This document shows positions 1 through 7,517 of a stretch of 63,474 bases of DNA, in pieces. The position numbers and the translations under genes are program-made. The notes under the pieces are model-generated. The model was given only the letters and a program-made list of their open reading frames with translations, was not told where the DNA came from and made no database searches. The DNA lies in the NCBI GenBank assembly GCA_037131735.1, contig JBAXQM010000014.1:1-63474 (forward strand), given 5' to 3'. This DNA comes from CAIUPE01 sp037131735 (lineage in GTDB: Bacteria > Pseudomonadota > Alphaproteobacteria > Rhizobiales > Beijerinckiaceae). Every line of letters starts with the position of its first letter. The stretch's first letter is position 1.

Positions 1-1
1 T

Positions 2-757
2 GGTCAGGGCGACACGGTGATTGTCAGCGCAACTTTCCCGGCCGAATATTCGGCGGCGCATCTCGCTGGAAAAGCAGCGACATTCAATACCGTAATCAAG
101 AAAATTGAAGCGCCAGGCGAAGCCAAGATCGACGATGACTTCGCCAAGACTTTCGGCTTTGAAGCGCTCGATAAATTGAAAGACGCCGTGCGCTCAAATA
201 TCGCTCGCGAATATGAAGCCGTCGCGCGCAGTAAGACCAAGCGCGAACTTCTCGATGCCCTCGATGGACAGTATGAATTTGAATTGCCGCCCGCGCTTGT
301 CGAGCAGGAATTTAACGGCATCTGGAACCAGGTGATGGGCGAGATGCAGCAGTCGGGCAAGACATTCGCTGATGAAGATACGACCGAAGAAGCGGCCCGT
401 GAAGAATATCTCGGCATCGCCAAGCGTCGCGTCCGTCTGGGTCTCGTGCTCGGCGAAATCGGCGAAACGGCCAAGGTTGAAGTCACCGACGAGGAGATCT
501 CGCGTGGTGTGATGGACCGGGCTCGTCAGTTTCCCGGCCAGGAAAAGATGGTTTGGGATTTCTATCGCCAAAACCCTCAGGCATTGGCTGAAATCCGCGC
601 GCCGCTTTTTGAAGACAAAGTCGTCGATCACATTCTCGCAGGCGTTAAGGTGACCGAAAAGACGGTGACCCGCGAAGAGCTGATGAAGCAGGACGATGAG
701 GACGCGCCGGCCAAGGGCAAAGCGTCCAAGAGCAAGGCTAAAGCGAAAAAAGACTAA
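2..757 (+). CDS. tig: Trigger factor, C-terminal part (5' end outside window)
   Basis: Ribosome-associated chaperone and peptidyl-prolyl isomerase that binds nascent chains at the tunnel exit. The reading frame is open from base 2, so the N-terminal ribosome-binding domain lies outside the window. What is visible begins at the end of the FKBP-like PPIase domain (residues reading FPAEYSAAHLAGKAATFNT, with the usual 'AxLAGKxxxF' ending) and continues through the helical C-terminal chaperone domain. The tail is strongly lysine- and alanine-rich (KGKASKSKAKAKKD), common in alphaproteobacterial trigger factors. It sits directly upstream of clpP and clpX, the classical tig-clpP-clpX-lon order. A strong terminator follows, so clpP probably has its own promoter. 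Confidence 0.95.
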   Translation, partial: GQGDTVIVSATFPAEYSAAHLAGKAATFNTVIKKIEAPGEAKIDDDFAKTFGFEALDKLKDAVRSNIAREYEAVARSKTKRELLDALDGQYEFELPPALVEQEFNGIWNQVMGEMQQSGKTFADEDTTEEAAREEYLGIAKRRVRLGLVLGEIGETAKVEVTDEEISRGVMDRARQFPGQEKMVWDFYRQNPQALAEIRAPLFEDKVVDHILAGVKVTEKTVTREELMKQDDEDAPAKGKASKSKAKAKKD

Positions 758-785
758 GGTTTTTCAACGCGTTAACGAATTAAAT

Positions 786-813
786 GAGCGGGCGCCAGGC
801 GTCCGCTCTTTTT
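786..813 (+). terminator. Rho-independent terminator after tig
   Basis: A 9-bp stem (GAGCGGGCG, 786-794, with CGTCCGCTC, 800-808; one G-T pair) closes a CCAGG loop and is followed by five T residues (809-813). It lies 29 bases after the tig stop codon. Confidence 0.88.
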
Positions 814-901
814 ATTTCGGCCGAAGTCTTTATATCTTGTTCAGTCCGATCCGATTCACGGGTCGTATTGTCAATGTCCCCCTGATGTTCCGAAGGCCCC
901 C

Positions 902-1534
902 ATGCGCGATCCGATTGAGACCTATAACCAGCTCGTCCCTATGGTGGTCGAGCAGTCGAACCGTGGTGAGCGGGCTTTCGATATCTATTCCCGCCTTTTG
1001 CGTGAGCGCATTGTTTTCCTGACGGGTCCCGTCGAGGACAATATGGCATCGCTCGTGGTGGCGCAGCTTCTGTTCCTGGAAGCCGAGAACCCCAAAAAGG
1101 AAATCTCGCTCTATATCAATTCGCCGGGCGGGGTCGTGACCTCAGGACTCGCGATTTATGATACGATGCAGTTTATCCGCCCGCCGGTAACGACGCTTTG
1201 CGTCGGCCAAGCGGCCTCCATGGGCTCGCTATTGCTGGCTGCAGGCGCAAAAGACATGCGTTTTGCCCTTCCGAATGCCCGGATCATGGTCCATCAGCCC
1301 TCAGGTGGCTATCAGGGTCAGGTCACGGACATTATGATCCACGCCAAAGAGGTCGAAGGCCTCAAGCGGCGCCTGAATGAGATCTATGTGAGCCATACGG
1401 GCCAAGACTACGAAACAATCGAAAAAGCGCTCGAGCGCGACAATTTTATGACCGCTGACGGTGCCAAAGAGTTCGGTATCATCGATAAAGTGATGGATAA
1501 GCGGCCCGGCGACCCGGAACCCATTAAGGAATAA
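902..1534 (+). CDS. clpP: ATP-dependent Clp protease proteolytic subunit
   Basis: Serine peptidase forming the barrel of ClpXP/ClpAP. At 210 residues it has normal length. The catalytic triad is visible: Ser106 in GQAASMGS, His131 in MVHQPSGG, and Asp180 in ERDNFMTADGA. The INSPGG oxyanion-loop motif is at 72-77. The ATG at 902 follows a GAAGG ribosome-binding site (892-896). It lies between tig and clpX; the roughly 210-base gap before clpX suggests that clpX can be transcribed separately. Nothing unusual was seen in the protein. Confidence 0.97.
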   Translation: MRDPIETYNQLVPMVVEQSNRGERAFDIYSRLLRERIVFLTGPVEDNMASLVVAQLLFLEAENPKKEISLYINSPGGVVTSGLAIYDTMQFIRPPVTTLCVGQAASMGSLLLAAGAKDMRFALPNARIMVHQPSGGYQGQVTDIMIHAKEVEGLKRRLNEIYVSHTGQDYETIEKALERDNFMTADGAKEFGIIDKVMDKRPGDPEPIKE

Positions 1535-1747
1535 GGGGTTTTCAATTGGCCCGCCGGTTGCAGTGAAGACCGGGCAGGGGCGGTTAACCTTAGCTCCGGG
1601 TTTTAAGGGTTTTGTTTAGGTTCCTGCGCTATTGCTCGATTCGTCCGGGCATGATTGCATAGGGGGACGTCTAATCGTCCGGTCTCCCTGTGGCGGGAAT
1701 GATCCCGTTTCGGGCAGGGCTGGTCGGTTGAGGTGCGGAGAAAGTCG

Positions 1748-3013
1748 ATGAGTAAGGTTGGCAGCACGGATTCAAAGAGCACGCTCTACTGCTCATTTTG
1801 CGGCAAAAGCCAGCATGAGGTCCGCAAGCTGATTGCAGGGCCGACCGTGTTCATCTGCGATGAATGCGTTGAGCTCTGCATGGATATCATTCGCGAGGAG
1901 TCGAAGTCCTCACTGGTGAAGTCGCGCGATGGCGTTCCGACTCCGAAAGAAATCCGCAAGGTTCTCGATGATTATGTCATCGGCCAGGAACACGCGAAGA
2001 AGGTTCTCTCGGTCGCGGTTCATAATCACTATAAGCGTTTGAACCATGCGACGAAGCATAATGATGTCGAACTCGCAAAGTCGAACATCTTGCTTGTGGG
2101 TCCGACGGGTTCGGGCAAGACTCTTCTCGCGCAAACACTCGCGCGTATTCTCGACGTGCCCTTCACAATGGCTGACGCGACAACGCTCACTGAAGCCGGT
2201 TATGTCGGTGAAGATGTCGAGAACATCATTTTGAAATTGCTGCAGGCGTCTGATTACAATGTTGATCGCGCGCAGCGCGGCATCGTCTATATCGACGAAA
2301 TCGACAAAATCAGCCGCAAGTCTGACAATCCTTCGATCACGCGTGACGTGTCGGGTGAAGGCGTTCAGCAAGCGCTGTTGAAAATCATGGAAGGCACTGT
2401 GGCATCGGTTCCGCCGCAGGGTGGCCGCAAACATCCGCAGCAAGAATTCTTGCAAGTGGATACAACGAACATCCTCTTCATCTGCGGTGGTGCGTTTGCG
2501 GGTCTCGAGAAGATCATCTCGATGCGCGGCAAGGGCACATCGATCGGCTTCGGTGCAAAGGTTGAATCGCCTGATGATCGTCGCACCGGCGCGATCTTCC
2601 GTGAGACCGAACCGGAAGATTTGTTGAAGTTCGGTTTGATCCCGGAATTTGTTGGTCGTCTGCCTGTTATTGCCACGCTTGAAGATCTCGACGAGCCGGC
2701 ATTGAAGCGCATTTTGACCGAACCGAAAAATGCGCTCGTGAAGCAGTATCAACGCTTGTTCGAAATGGAAGATGTGGAACTCACCTTCTCCGACGATGCG
2801 GTTTCGGCGATTGCCAAGAAGGCGATTGAACGCAAGACCGGCGCGCGTGGTTTGCGCTCGATCATGGAAGGTATTCTGCTTGAGACCATGTATGATCTGC
2901 CAAGCCTTGATGGGTGCGAGCAGGTTGTCATCGGGCCTGAAGTGATCGACGGAAAAGCCCGTCCGCTCTATATTTATTCGGACAAAGTGGCCGAGACCGC
3001 CTCAAGCGCCTAA
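1748..3013 (+). CDS. clpX: ATP-dependent Clp protease ATP-binding subunit ClpX
   Basis: AAA+ unfoldase that recognises substrates such as ssrA-tagged proteins and feeds them to ClpP. From the ATG at 1748 it has 421 residues. The N-terminal C4 zinc-binding domain has Cys15, Cys18, Cys37 and Cys40. Walker A is GPTGSGKT (118-125), the GYVG pore loop is at 151-154, Walker B IVYIDEID is at 179-186, and an IGF loop for ClpP docking is present in GTSIGFGAK. A GTG at 1733 is in frame but was rejected: the GGAG at 1737-1740 is correctly spaced for 1748, and MSKV.. is the usual N-terminus. The 200-base leader upstream holds no gene that I can see. Confidence 0.97.
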   Translation: MSKVGSTDSKSTLYCSFCGKSQHEVRKLIAGPTVFICDECVELCMDIIREESKSSLVKSRDGVPTPKEIRKVLDDYVIGQEHAKKVLSVAVHNHYKRLNHATKHNDVELAKSNILLVGPTGSGKTLLAQTLARILDVPFTMADATTLTEAGYVGEDVENIILKLLQASDYNVDRAQRGIVYIDEIDKISRKSDNPSITRDVSGEGVQQALLKIMEGTVASVPPQGGRKHPQQEFLQVDTTNILFICGGAFAGLEKIISMRGKGTSIGFGAKVESPDDRRTGAIFRETEPEDLLKFGLIPEFVGRLPVIATLEDLDEPALKRILTEPKNALVKQYQRLFEMEDVELTFSDDAVSAIAKKAIERKTGARGLRSIMEGILLETMYDLPSLDGCEQVVIGPEVIDGKARPLYIYSDKVAETASSA

Positions 3014-3052
3014 CAGCCTTGCAAGCGCGGTGGGGATTAGGGGCTGTTCCGG

Positions 3053-3083
3053 CTTGAAACTGGAGCGGCCCTTCTCCATTTAT
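3053..3083 (+). promoter_or_regulatory. Candidate sigma-32 heat-shock promoter of lon
   Basis: CTTGAAA (3053-3059) and CCATTTAT (3076-3083) are separated by 16 bases and lie about 130 bases before the lon start. This closely resembles the RpoH consensus (CTTGAA, then CCCCATnT). lon is a heat-shock gene in most proteobacteria, which fits. The promoter is inferred from sequence only. Confidence 0.6.
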
Positions 3084-3215
3084 GGGGTGTCGGCCTTTGC
3101 CTAACGCGAGGGAATCGTCCCGAGGGGAAGGCCGCACGTAAGACCTCACGGGTTTTGCGGGAACCGGATCGCCGCTCTTGGGATCAGGGTCCATCATTAG
3201 AAGGACGTCTCTATC

Positions 3216-5645
3216 ATGCCCCAGTCAAAACAGCGCACGAGTGTTGAAGCCGGAAGCCGGGCGACTTACCCCGTTCTGCCTTTGCGCGACATTGTCGTTT
3301 TCCCTCATATGATTGTGCCGCTTTTTGTCGGCCGCGAGAAATCGATCAAAGCGCTTGAGGACGTCGTCAAGACGGAGAAGCTCATTCTCCTCGCCACGCA
3401 GAAAAACGCGGGCGATGATGATCCGGCAGTGGATGCCATTCATTCGGTCGGCACGCTTGCCAGCGTGCTGCAGCTTTTGAAATTGCCTGACGGAACCGTG
3501 AAGGTTCTGGTTGAAGGTGTGAGCCGTGCGAAAGCCGAAAGCTTTATTGCGGGTGAGTCCTTCATGCAGGCTGATGCGATTGCGGTGCCTGATCTCGTTT
3601 CAAGCCAGATTGAAGCGGAAGCGCTCGCGCGTTCTGTCGTCACCGAATTCGAAGGCTATGTGAAACTCAATAAGAAGATTTCACCGGAAGTTGTCGCAGC
3701 GGTTACGCAGATCGAAGATTATGCGAAACTTGCCGATACTGTCGCGTCGCATCTCGCTGTCAAAATTTCCGACAAGCAAGATGTGCTCGAGACCAATGAT
3801 GTTGTGAAGCGTCTCGAGAAAGTGCTCGGCTTCATGGAGAGCGAAATCTCTGTGTTGCAAGTCGAGAAGCGCATCCGTTCGCGCGTGAAGCGTCAGATGG
3901 AAAAGACGCAACGCGAATATTATCTCAACGAGCAGATGAAGGCGATCCAGAAAGAACTCGGCGACGAGGAAGGTAAAGACGAACTCGGCGAACTCGAAGA
4001 TCGCATCAAGAAGACCAAGCTCTCCAAAGAAGCGCGTGATAAATCACTCGCCGAATTGAAGAAGCTGCGTCAGATGTCGCCGATGTCGGCGGAAGCAACC
4101 GTCATCCGCAATTATCTAGATTGGATGCTCGCGCTGCCATGGGGCCGTCGCTCAAAAATCAAGAAGGATTTGCCCGCTGCGCAGGGCATTCTCGATGCCG
4201 ATCATTTTGGTTTGGAGAAAGTCAAAGAACGCATCATCGAATATTTGGCGGTGCAACAACGCGCGAACAAATTGACGGGTCCTATTCTCTGCCTCGTCGG
4301 TCCTCCGGGCGTGGGTAAGACATCGCTGGGTAAATCCATTGCGAAAGCAACGGGTCGTGAATTCGTGCGCATGTCTTTGGGCGGTGTGCGCGATGAAGCG
4401 GAAATCCGGGGCCATCGCCGGACTTATATCGGTTCCATGCCGGGCAAGATCATTCAGTCTTTGAAAAAGACAAAGACGCAGAACCCACTTTTCTTGCTCG
4501 ATGAAATCGACAAGCTCGGCATGGATTTCCGCGGTGATCCGTCATCGGCTTTGTTGGAAGTGCTCGATCCCGAACAGAACTCATCGTTCAATGATCATTA
4601 TCTCGAAGTGGATTATGATCTGTCGAACATCATGTTCGTGACCACGGCGAATACGCTTAATATTCCGCCAGCCCTTCTTGATCGTATGGAAGTGATCCGC
4701 ATCGCCGGTTACACGGAAGATGAAAAGCTTGAAATCGCCAAGCGCCATCTTATTCCGGAAGCCCGCACGAAGCACGGGCTCACCGACAAGGAATGGATGA
4801 TTGATGATGAAGCGGTGATGATGGTGATCCGTCGTTACACGCGGGAAGCGGGTGTACGTAATCTCACCCGTGAGATGTCGAATATGGCGCGTAAAGCCGT
4901 CAAAGAAATCATCATGGCGGGCGGCAAGATTAAAGCCGTGAAGGTGAAGGCTGACAAGATTCCGGATTATCTCGGCGTGCCGAAATATCGCTTCGGTGAA
5001 ACGGAGTCGGAAGATCAAGTCGGTCTCGTCACCGGTCTTGCCTGGACCGAAGTCGGTGGTGAGTTGTTGACGATTGAAGGTGTCATGATGCCGGGTAAGG
5101 GCCGCATGACGGTCACCGGCAATCTCAAAGACGTGATGAAGGAATCGATTTCGGCGGCAGCATCCTATGTGCGCTCGCGTGCGGTTGATTTCGGCATCGA
5201 ACCGCCGCTCTTCGATAAGCGTGACATCCACGTGCACGTGCCGGAAGGTGCGACACCGAAAGATGGTCCGTCTGCCGGTATCGGCATGGCGACAGCGATC
5301 GTGTCGATGCTCACAGGCATTCCGGTGCGTCGCGATGTGGCGATGACAGGTGAAGTCACCTTGCGCGGTCGCGTCTTGCCGATTGGTGGCTTGAAAGAAA
5401 AACTTCTCGCGGCTCTGCGGGGCGGCGTGAAGAAGGTGCTCATTCCGGAAGAGAATGCGAAAGATCTCGCTGACATTCCGGACAATGTGAAGAGCGGTAT
5501 GGAAATCGTGCCGGTCTCGCGCATGGATGAAGTGATCAAACACGCACTTGTGCGTGAGCCGACGCCGATTGAATGGAAAGAAGTGATCGATGCGAAAGCA
5601 CCGGTTGCCTCCGAAGAAGATCGCGGCGGCATGGTCGCGCATTAG
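3216..5645 (+). CDS. lon: ATP-dependent Lon protease
   Basis: Cytoplasmic AAA+ serine protease (LonA type, 809 residues) that degrades damaged and short-lived regulatory proteins. The N-terminal substrate-binding domain covers about 1-215, followed by a coiled-coil segment (about 215-300). Walker A GPPGVGKT is at 362-369 and Walker B FLLDEIDK at 426-433. The C-terminal protease domain has the Ser-Lys dyad: Ser686 in PKDGPSAG and Lys729 in GGLKEK. An AAGGACG ribosome-binding site lies at 3201-3207. A heat-shock-like promoter is upstream, and a palindromic repeat plus a terminator follow. Order clpX-lon-hupB is typical of alphaproteobacteria. Confidence 0.97.
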   Translation: MPQSKQRTSVEAGSRATYPVLPLRDIVVFPHMIVPLFVGREKSIKALEDVVKTEKLILLATQKNAGDDDPAVDAIHSVGTLASVLQLLKLPDGTVKVLVEGVSRAKAESFIAGESFMQADAIAVPDLVSSQIEAEALARSVVTEFEGYVKLNKKISPEVVAAVTQIEDYAKLADTVASHLAVKISDKQDVLETNDVVKRLEKVLGFMESEISVLQVEKRIRSRVKRQMEKTQREYYLNEQMKAIQKELGDEEGKDELGELEDRIKKTKLSKEARDKSLAELKKLRQMSPMSAEATVIRNYLDWMLALPWGRRSKIKKDLPAAQGILDADHFGLEKVKERIIEYLAVQQRANKLTGPILCLVGPPGVGKTSLGKSIAKATGREFVRMSLGGVRDEAEIRGHRRTYIGSMPGKIIQSLKKTKTQNPLFLLDEIDKLGMDFRGDPSSALLEVLDPEQNSSFNDHYLEVDYDLSNIMFVTTANTLNIPPALLDRMEVIRIAGYTEDEKLEIAKRHLIPEARTKHGLTDKEWMIDDEAVMMVIRRYTREAGVRNLTREMSNMARKAVKEIIMAGGKIKAVKVKADKIPDYLGVPKYRFGETESEDQVGLVTGLAWTEVGGELLTIEGVMMPGKGRMTVTGNLKDVMKESISAAASYVRSRAVDFGIEPPLFDKRDIHVHVPEGATPKDGPSAGIGMATAIVSMLTGIPVRRDVAMTGEVTLRGRVLPIGGLKEKLLAALRGGVKKVLIPEENAKDLADIPDNVKSGMEIVPVSRMDEVIKHALVREPTPIEWKEVIDAKAPVASEEDRGGMVAH

Positions 5646-5646
5646 G

Positions 5647-5694
5647 GCATCGCTCACGAAAAAGTGGATTCCGGTTTTTCGATAAGGGCGATGC
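5647..5694. repeat. REP-like palindromic element after lon
   Basis: Interrupted inverted repeat: GCATCGC (5647-5653) pairs with GCGATGC (5688-5694), and CGAAAAA (5657-5663) pairs with TTTTTCG (5675-5681) around an 11-base loop GTGGATTCCGG. It is not followed by a T-tract, so it is not an obvious terminator. Palindromes with a GTGGA-CCGGTTTT core are dispersed in many Hyphomicrobiales genomes, so this is probably one such unit; no second copy was noticed in this window. Confidence 0.5.
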
Positions 5695-5721
5695 TAAAAA
5701 TAGAAAATTAGATCGAAGTAC

Positions 5722-5751
5722 AAAAGGGCGGCCCGCAAGGCGGCCCTTTTT
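5722..5751 (+). terminator. Rho-independent terminator between lon and hupB
   Basis: AAAAGGGC (5722-5729) pairs with GCCCTTTT (5743-5750). A G-G mismatch follows, then inner pairs GCC (5731-5733) and GGC (5739-5741) close a CGCAA loop. The T run continues to 5751. The A-rich 5' side could let it work weakly in the other direction. Confidence 0.8.
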
Positions 5752-5867
5752 CTTTGTCTTGCGTCATGCGCATGAGCGCGGTGACTTGCATCTTGCGCGC
5801 CTCTTCACGACGATCGCGCGCGTTGTAGTTTCGATTCGGTGTGGTGGTGCGTGAGGAGTGCGTTTGA

Positions 5868-6140
5868 ATGAATAAGGTCGAGCTTGTGGCGGCGATTGCG
5901 GAAAATGCCAATCTCACCAAGGCGGAGGCGGGCGCGGCGGTTGACGCGTTTCTCGATGCGGTCACGGCGACGCTTAAACAGGGCGACGAGGTCCGGCTTG
6001 TGGGCTTTGGCACCTTCACCGCCACCCATCGCGCCGCGGGCGTCGCGCGCAACCCGCGCACGGGCGAGGAAATCCAGACAAAAGCCTCGGTAACCCCCAA
6101 ATTCAAACCCGCCGCCGCCTTTAAAGCGGCTTTGAACTGA
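5868..6140 (+). CDS. hupB: DNA-binding protein HU
   Basis: Small histone-like nucleoid protein of 90 residues that bends and compacts DNA as a dimer. The N-terminal helical dimerisation part (MNKVELVAAIAENANLTKAEA) is followed by the VGFGTF turn and the DNA-intercalating arm with the RNPRTGEE motif (about 61-68), the proline-bearing tip of HU/IHF proteins. A GAGGAG ribosome-binding site precedes the ATG. The location after lon is the usual alphaproteobacterial (and E. coli) arrangement. The intergenic region contains a perfect 12-bp palindrome, TCATGCGCATGA (5764-5775), of unknown meaning. Confidence 0.95.
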   Translation: MNKVELVAAIAENANLTKAEAGAAVDAFLDAVTATLKQGDEVRLVGFGTFTATHRAAGVARNPRTGEEIQTKASVTPKFKPAAAFKAALN

Positions 6141-6200
6141 GGGTAGGGCGTAGGCAGTAGGCAGCTATTCCCTAATCCCTAGTCCCTCTCTTTACCCCCT

Positions 6201-6229
6201 TTGACGGCACCGCTTCTGTCGGCTAAGAG
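6201..6229 (+). promoter_or_regulatory. Candidate promoter for tRNA-Val
   Basis: TTGACG (6201-6206), 17-base spacer, TAAGAG (6224-6229), ending 20 bases before the tRNA. The -35 box is good and the -10 box weak. Confidence 0.4.
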
Positions 6230-6249
6230 GGCGCATTCCCTGTTGGAAG

Positions 6250-6325
6250 GGGCGATTAGCTCAGTTGGTAGAGCGTCTCGCTTACACCGAGAATGTCGGC
6301 GGTTCGAGTCCGTCATCGCCCACCA
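6250..6325 (+). tRNA. tRNA-Val (anticodon TAC)
   Basis: A complete cloverleaf of 76 bases with encoded CCA. The acceptor stem GGGCGAT (6250-6256) pairs perfectly with ATCGCCC (6315-6321). D-stem GCTC/GAGC, anticodon stem TCTCG/CGAGA with loop CTTACAC, giving anticodon TAC (reads GTA and related Val codons). The T-arm has GGCGG/CCGTC around TTCGAGT. No duplicated 3' end of this tRNA was found nearby, so it does not mark an integrated element within this window. Confidence 0.97.
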
Positions 6326-6349
6326 AACATCACCCGAAGGGTGATGTTT
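6325..6349 (+). terminator. Hairpin directly after tRNA-Val, probable terminator
   Basis: AAACATCACCC pairs perfectly with GGGTGATGTTT (11 bp) around a GAA loop, beginning at the last base of the tRNA. The 3' side ends TTT and then G, so the T-tract is short. Bases 6350-6428 downstream hold no gene that I can see. Confidence 0.6.
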
Positions 6350-6428
6350 GTCGCGCCGAAGTTGCGCAGCAACGAAGGCGGACAGTCTTCGCACTTTGGG
6401 CTTCGGTTCGGCACGCTAGAAACCTTCA

Positions 6429-6546
6429 CGTCATTGCGAGCGAACGCGAAGCAATCCAGTTGGAGGTTTAGAATAGAGTGCTATGTCAACATGGCATTCA
6501 AATAATCATCATCAGCTGGATTGCTTCGCTCCCGCTCGCAATGACG
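6429..6546. repeat. 118-bp palindromic element, copy 1
   Basis: Arms of 31 bases at 6429-6459 and 6516-6546 are inverted copies of each other with mismatches only at the three central bases (AAC versus GGA). The arm begins CGTCATTGCGAGCG and ends GCAATCCAG. The 56-base centre is also shared with copy 2 (GTTGGAGGTT then AGAA..AG..GTGCTA), so the whole element is the repeated unit. This arm sequence is a well-known dispersed palindrome of Bradyrhizobium and related genomes. No target-site duplication is obvious. Confidence 0.9.
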
Positions 6547-6603
6547 ATGCTTTAATCGCTCGAAGTTATGAGAAATGAATGCGAGCCAATTCAAAGCACT
6601 TCG

Positions 6604-6897
6604 TCATTGTTGTAAGGTGTCAAAGAGATCGTTCCATTCCGGATTTAAGTCCTCGATTAATCGCAATTTATCATTTCGTGATGAGCCTTTGATTTTCTTT
6701 TCGCGTTCGATGGCATCGGTCATTAATTCATAAAATTCATACCAGACAAGGCGCGTGCAGCCGAAGCGTTTTGTAAAACCTGCGATCAGGCTCTCGCGAT
6801 GCTCGAAGGCACGACGGCCAATATCGGATGTCACGCCGACATACAGCGTGCCATTGCGTTTATTTGCCATGACGTAAACTGCGGGTTCGCGCTTCAT
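6604..6897 (-). CDS. Stand-alone GIY-YIG nuclease domain protein
   Basis: A 97-residue protein consisting of one GIY-YIG nuclease domain, the fold found in UvrC and homing nucleases. Visible features are the first strand VYVM (7-10, 'GIY' position), LYVGVT (18-23, 'YIG' position), the catalytic-type arginine in DIGRRAFEH (Arg28), and Glu66 in AIEREKKIKG, the usual metal-binding glutamate. It resembles the short YhbQ-like family common in rhizobial genomes. The gene lies alone between two copies of a 117-118 bp palindromic element (6429-6546 and 6952-7068) and is transcribed toward copy 1. The true substrate is unknown; the domain is a good match, the biological role is not established. Confidence 0.88.
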   Translation of the reverse strand: MKREPAVYVMANKRNGTLYVGVTSDIGRRAFEHRESLIAGFTKRFGCTRLVWYEFYELMTDAIEREKKIKGSSRNDKLRLIEDLNPEWNDLFDTLQQ

Positions 6898-6951
6898 AGT
6901 TAAAGCGTAACTTTAATGACGTTATTATTCAATTGATGCGACATTCAATCA

Positions 6952-7068
6952 GTCATTGCGAGCGAACGCGAAGCAATCCAGTTGGAGGTTCAGAACAGGG
7001 TGCTACGGAGACATCGCATTACAACAATTATCATCAGCTGGATTGCTTCGCTCCCGCTCGCAATGACG
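6952..7068. repeat. 117-bp palindromic element, copy 2
   Basis: Same orientation and almost the same sequence as the element at 6429-6546. Left arm 6952-6981, right arm 7038-7068, with the same central arm mismatch (AAC/GGA) and a partly conserved core. Together the two copies enclose 405 bases that contain essentially only the GIY-YIG gene. Bases 7069-7190 beyond it show no gene. Confidence 0.9.
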
Positions 7069-7190
7069 GATAGAAGTTTAATCACACCAACGAATTATAT
7101 AGCACTTTAATAAAAATCCCTCTCACAACCTAACCGTGTATCATCCTTTTCTCGTTAGCCTCCTCACTCCGCGCGCTAGCACGGGGCAGG

Positions 7191-7219
7191 TTGATCTTTG
7201 GTGCGGGTTTTGGTCTAAT
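7191..7219 (+). promoter_or_regulatory. Sigma-70-like promoter before the structured RNA
   Basis: TTGATC (7191-7196), exactly 17 bases, then TCTAAT (7214-7219). This is close to TTGACA/TATAAT and would start transcription near 7226, about 20 bases before the structured RNA at 7247. Confidence 0.55.
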
Positions 7220-7246
7220 TGACTTTAGGTCATGTCACTCATGACT

Positions 7247-7394
7247 CGGGGTCTCAAAAGCCCCAACCAGGTCGGCAGCGCATCTGCCGTCACCAAACTG
7301 CCCTGACGCTTCCACGTCGGGGTGGCGGCGTTATGTCCAGGTCGCGAGACTAAAAGCGTCGCGACCACACTTGGTTGGTCTTTTGAGCACCCCG
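7247..7394 (+). ncRNA. Candidate multi-branched structured RNA
   Basis: The ends form a long closing stem: 7247-7260 pairs with 7380-7394 (one bulged C at 7388), then after a 2x1 internal loop 7263-7272 pairs with 7369-7378 (one G-T pair), about 24 pairs in all. Inside are three hairpins: CGGCAG/CTGCCG (7273-7278 with 7284-7289), an 8-bp stem 7301-7308 with 7315-7322, and GGTCGCGA/TCGCGACC (7340-7347 with 7359-7366) with an 11-base loop. A promoter-like sequence precedes it and three terminator-like hairpins follow directly. No convincing protein is encoded. I do not recognise an RNA family; the structure is read by hand, not folded computationally. Confidence 0.6.
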
Positions 7395-7517
7395 ACTCCA
7401 GCGCGTTCCGCGTTGGAGTCGTTTTCATTTTGGGGACTCTGCTCCAGCGCGTTCCGCGTTGGAGTCGTTTTCATTTCGGAACTTTGCTCCAGCGCGGCCC
7501 GCGCTGGGGTCGTTTTT
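7394..7517 (+). repeat. Three tandem terminator-like hairpins
   Basis: A unit starting CTCCAGCGCG recurs at 7396, 7442 and 7487 (periods 46 and 45). Each forms a hairpin with a 3-base loop: 7394-7405/7409-7420, 7442-7451/7455-7464, 7487-7496/7500-7509. Copies 1 and 2 are followed by GTTTTCATTT and copy 3 by GTTTTTAT, so each looks like a weak Rho-independent terminator. The array abuts the structured RNA at base 7394. Because one period is 46, the protein frame is not kept between copies, which argues against coding. Confidence 0.75.

Noticed and set aside
836..869. CTTGTT...CGTATT as heat-shock promoter of clpP
   Set aside because: The spacer is about 22 bases, too long for sigma-32 or sigma-70.
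4581..5657. Long minus-strand open frame opposite lon
   Set aside because: A shadow frame of a highly conserved gene with biased codon use; the protein is His/Arg-rich and has no recognisable domain. The same applies to 1910-2752 opposite clpX and 12106-12912 opposite the WecA-like gene.
7394..7517. Possible CRISPR array
   Set aside because: Only three units, and the gaps between the hairpins are themselves similar and T-rich, unlike unique spacers. No cas genes are present.
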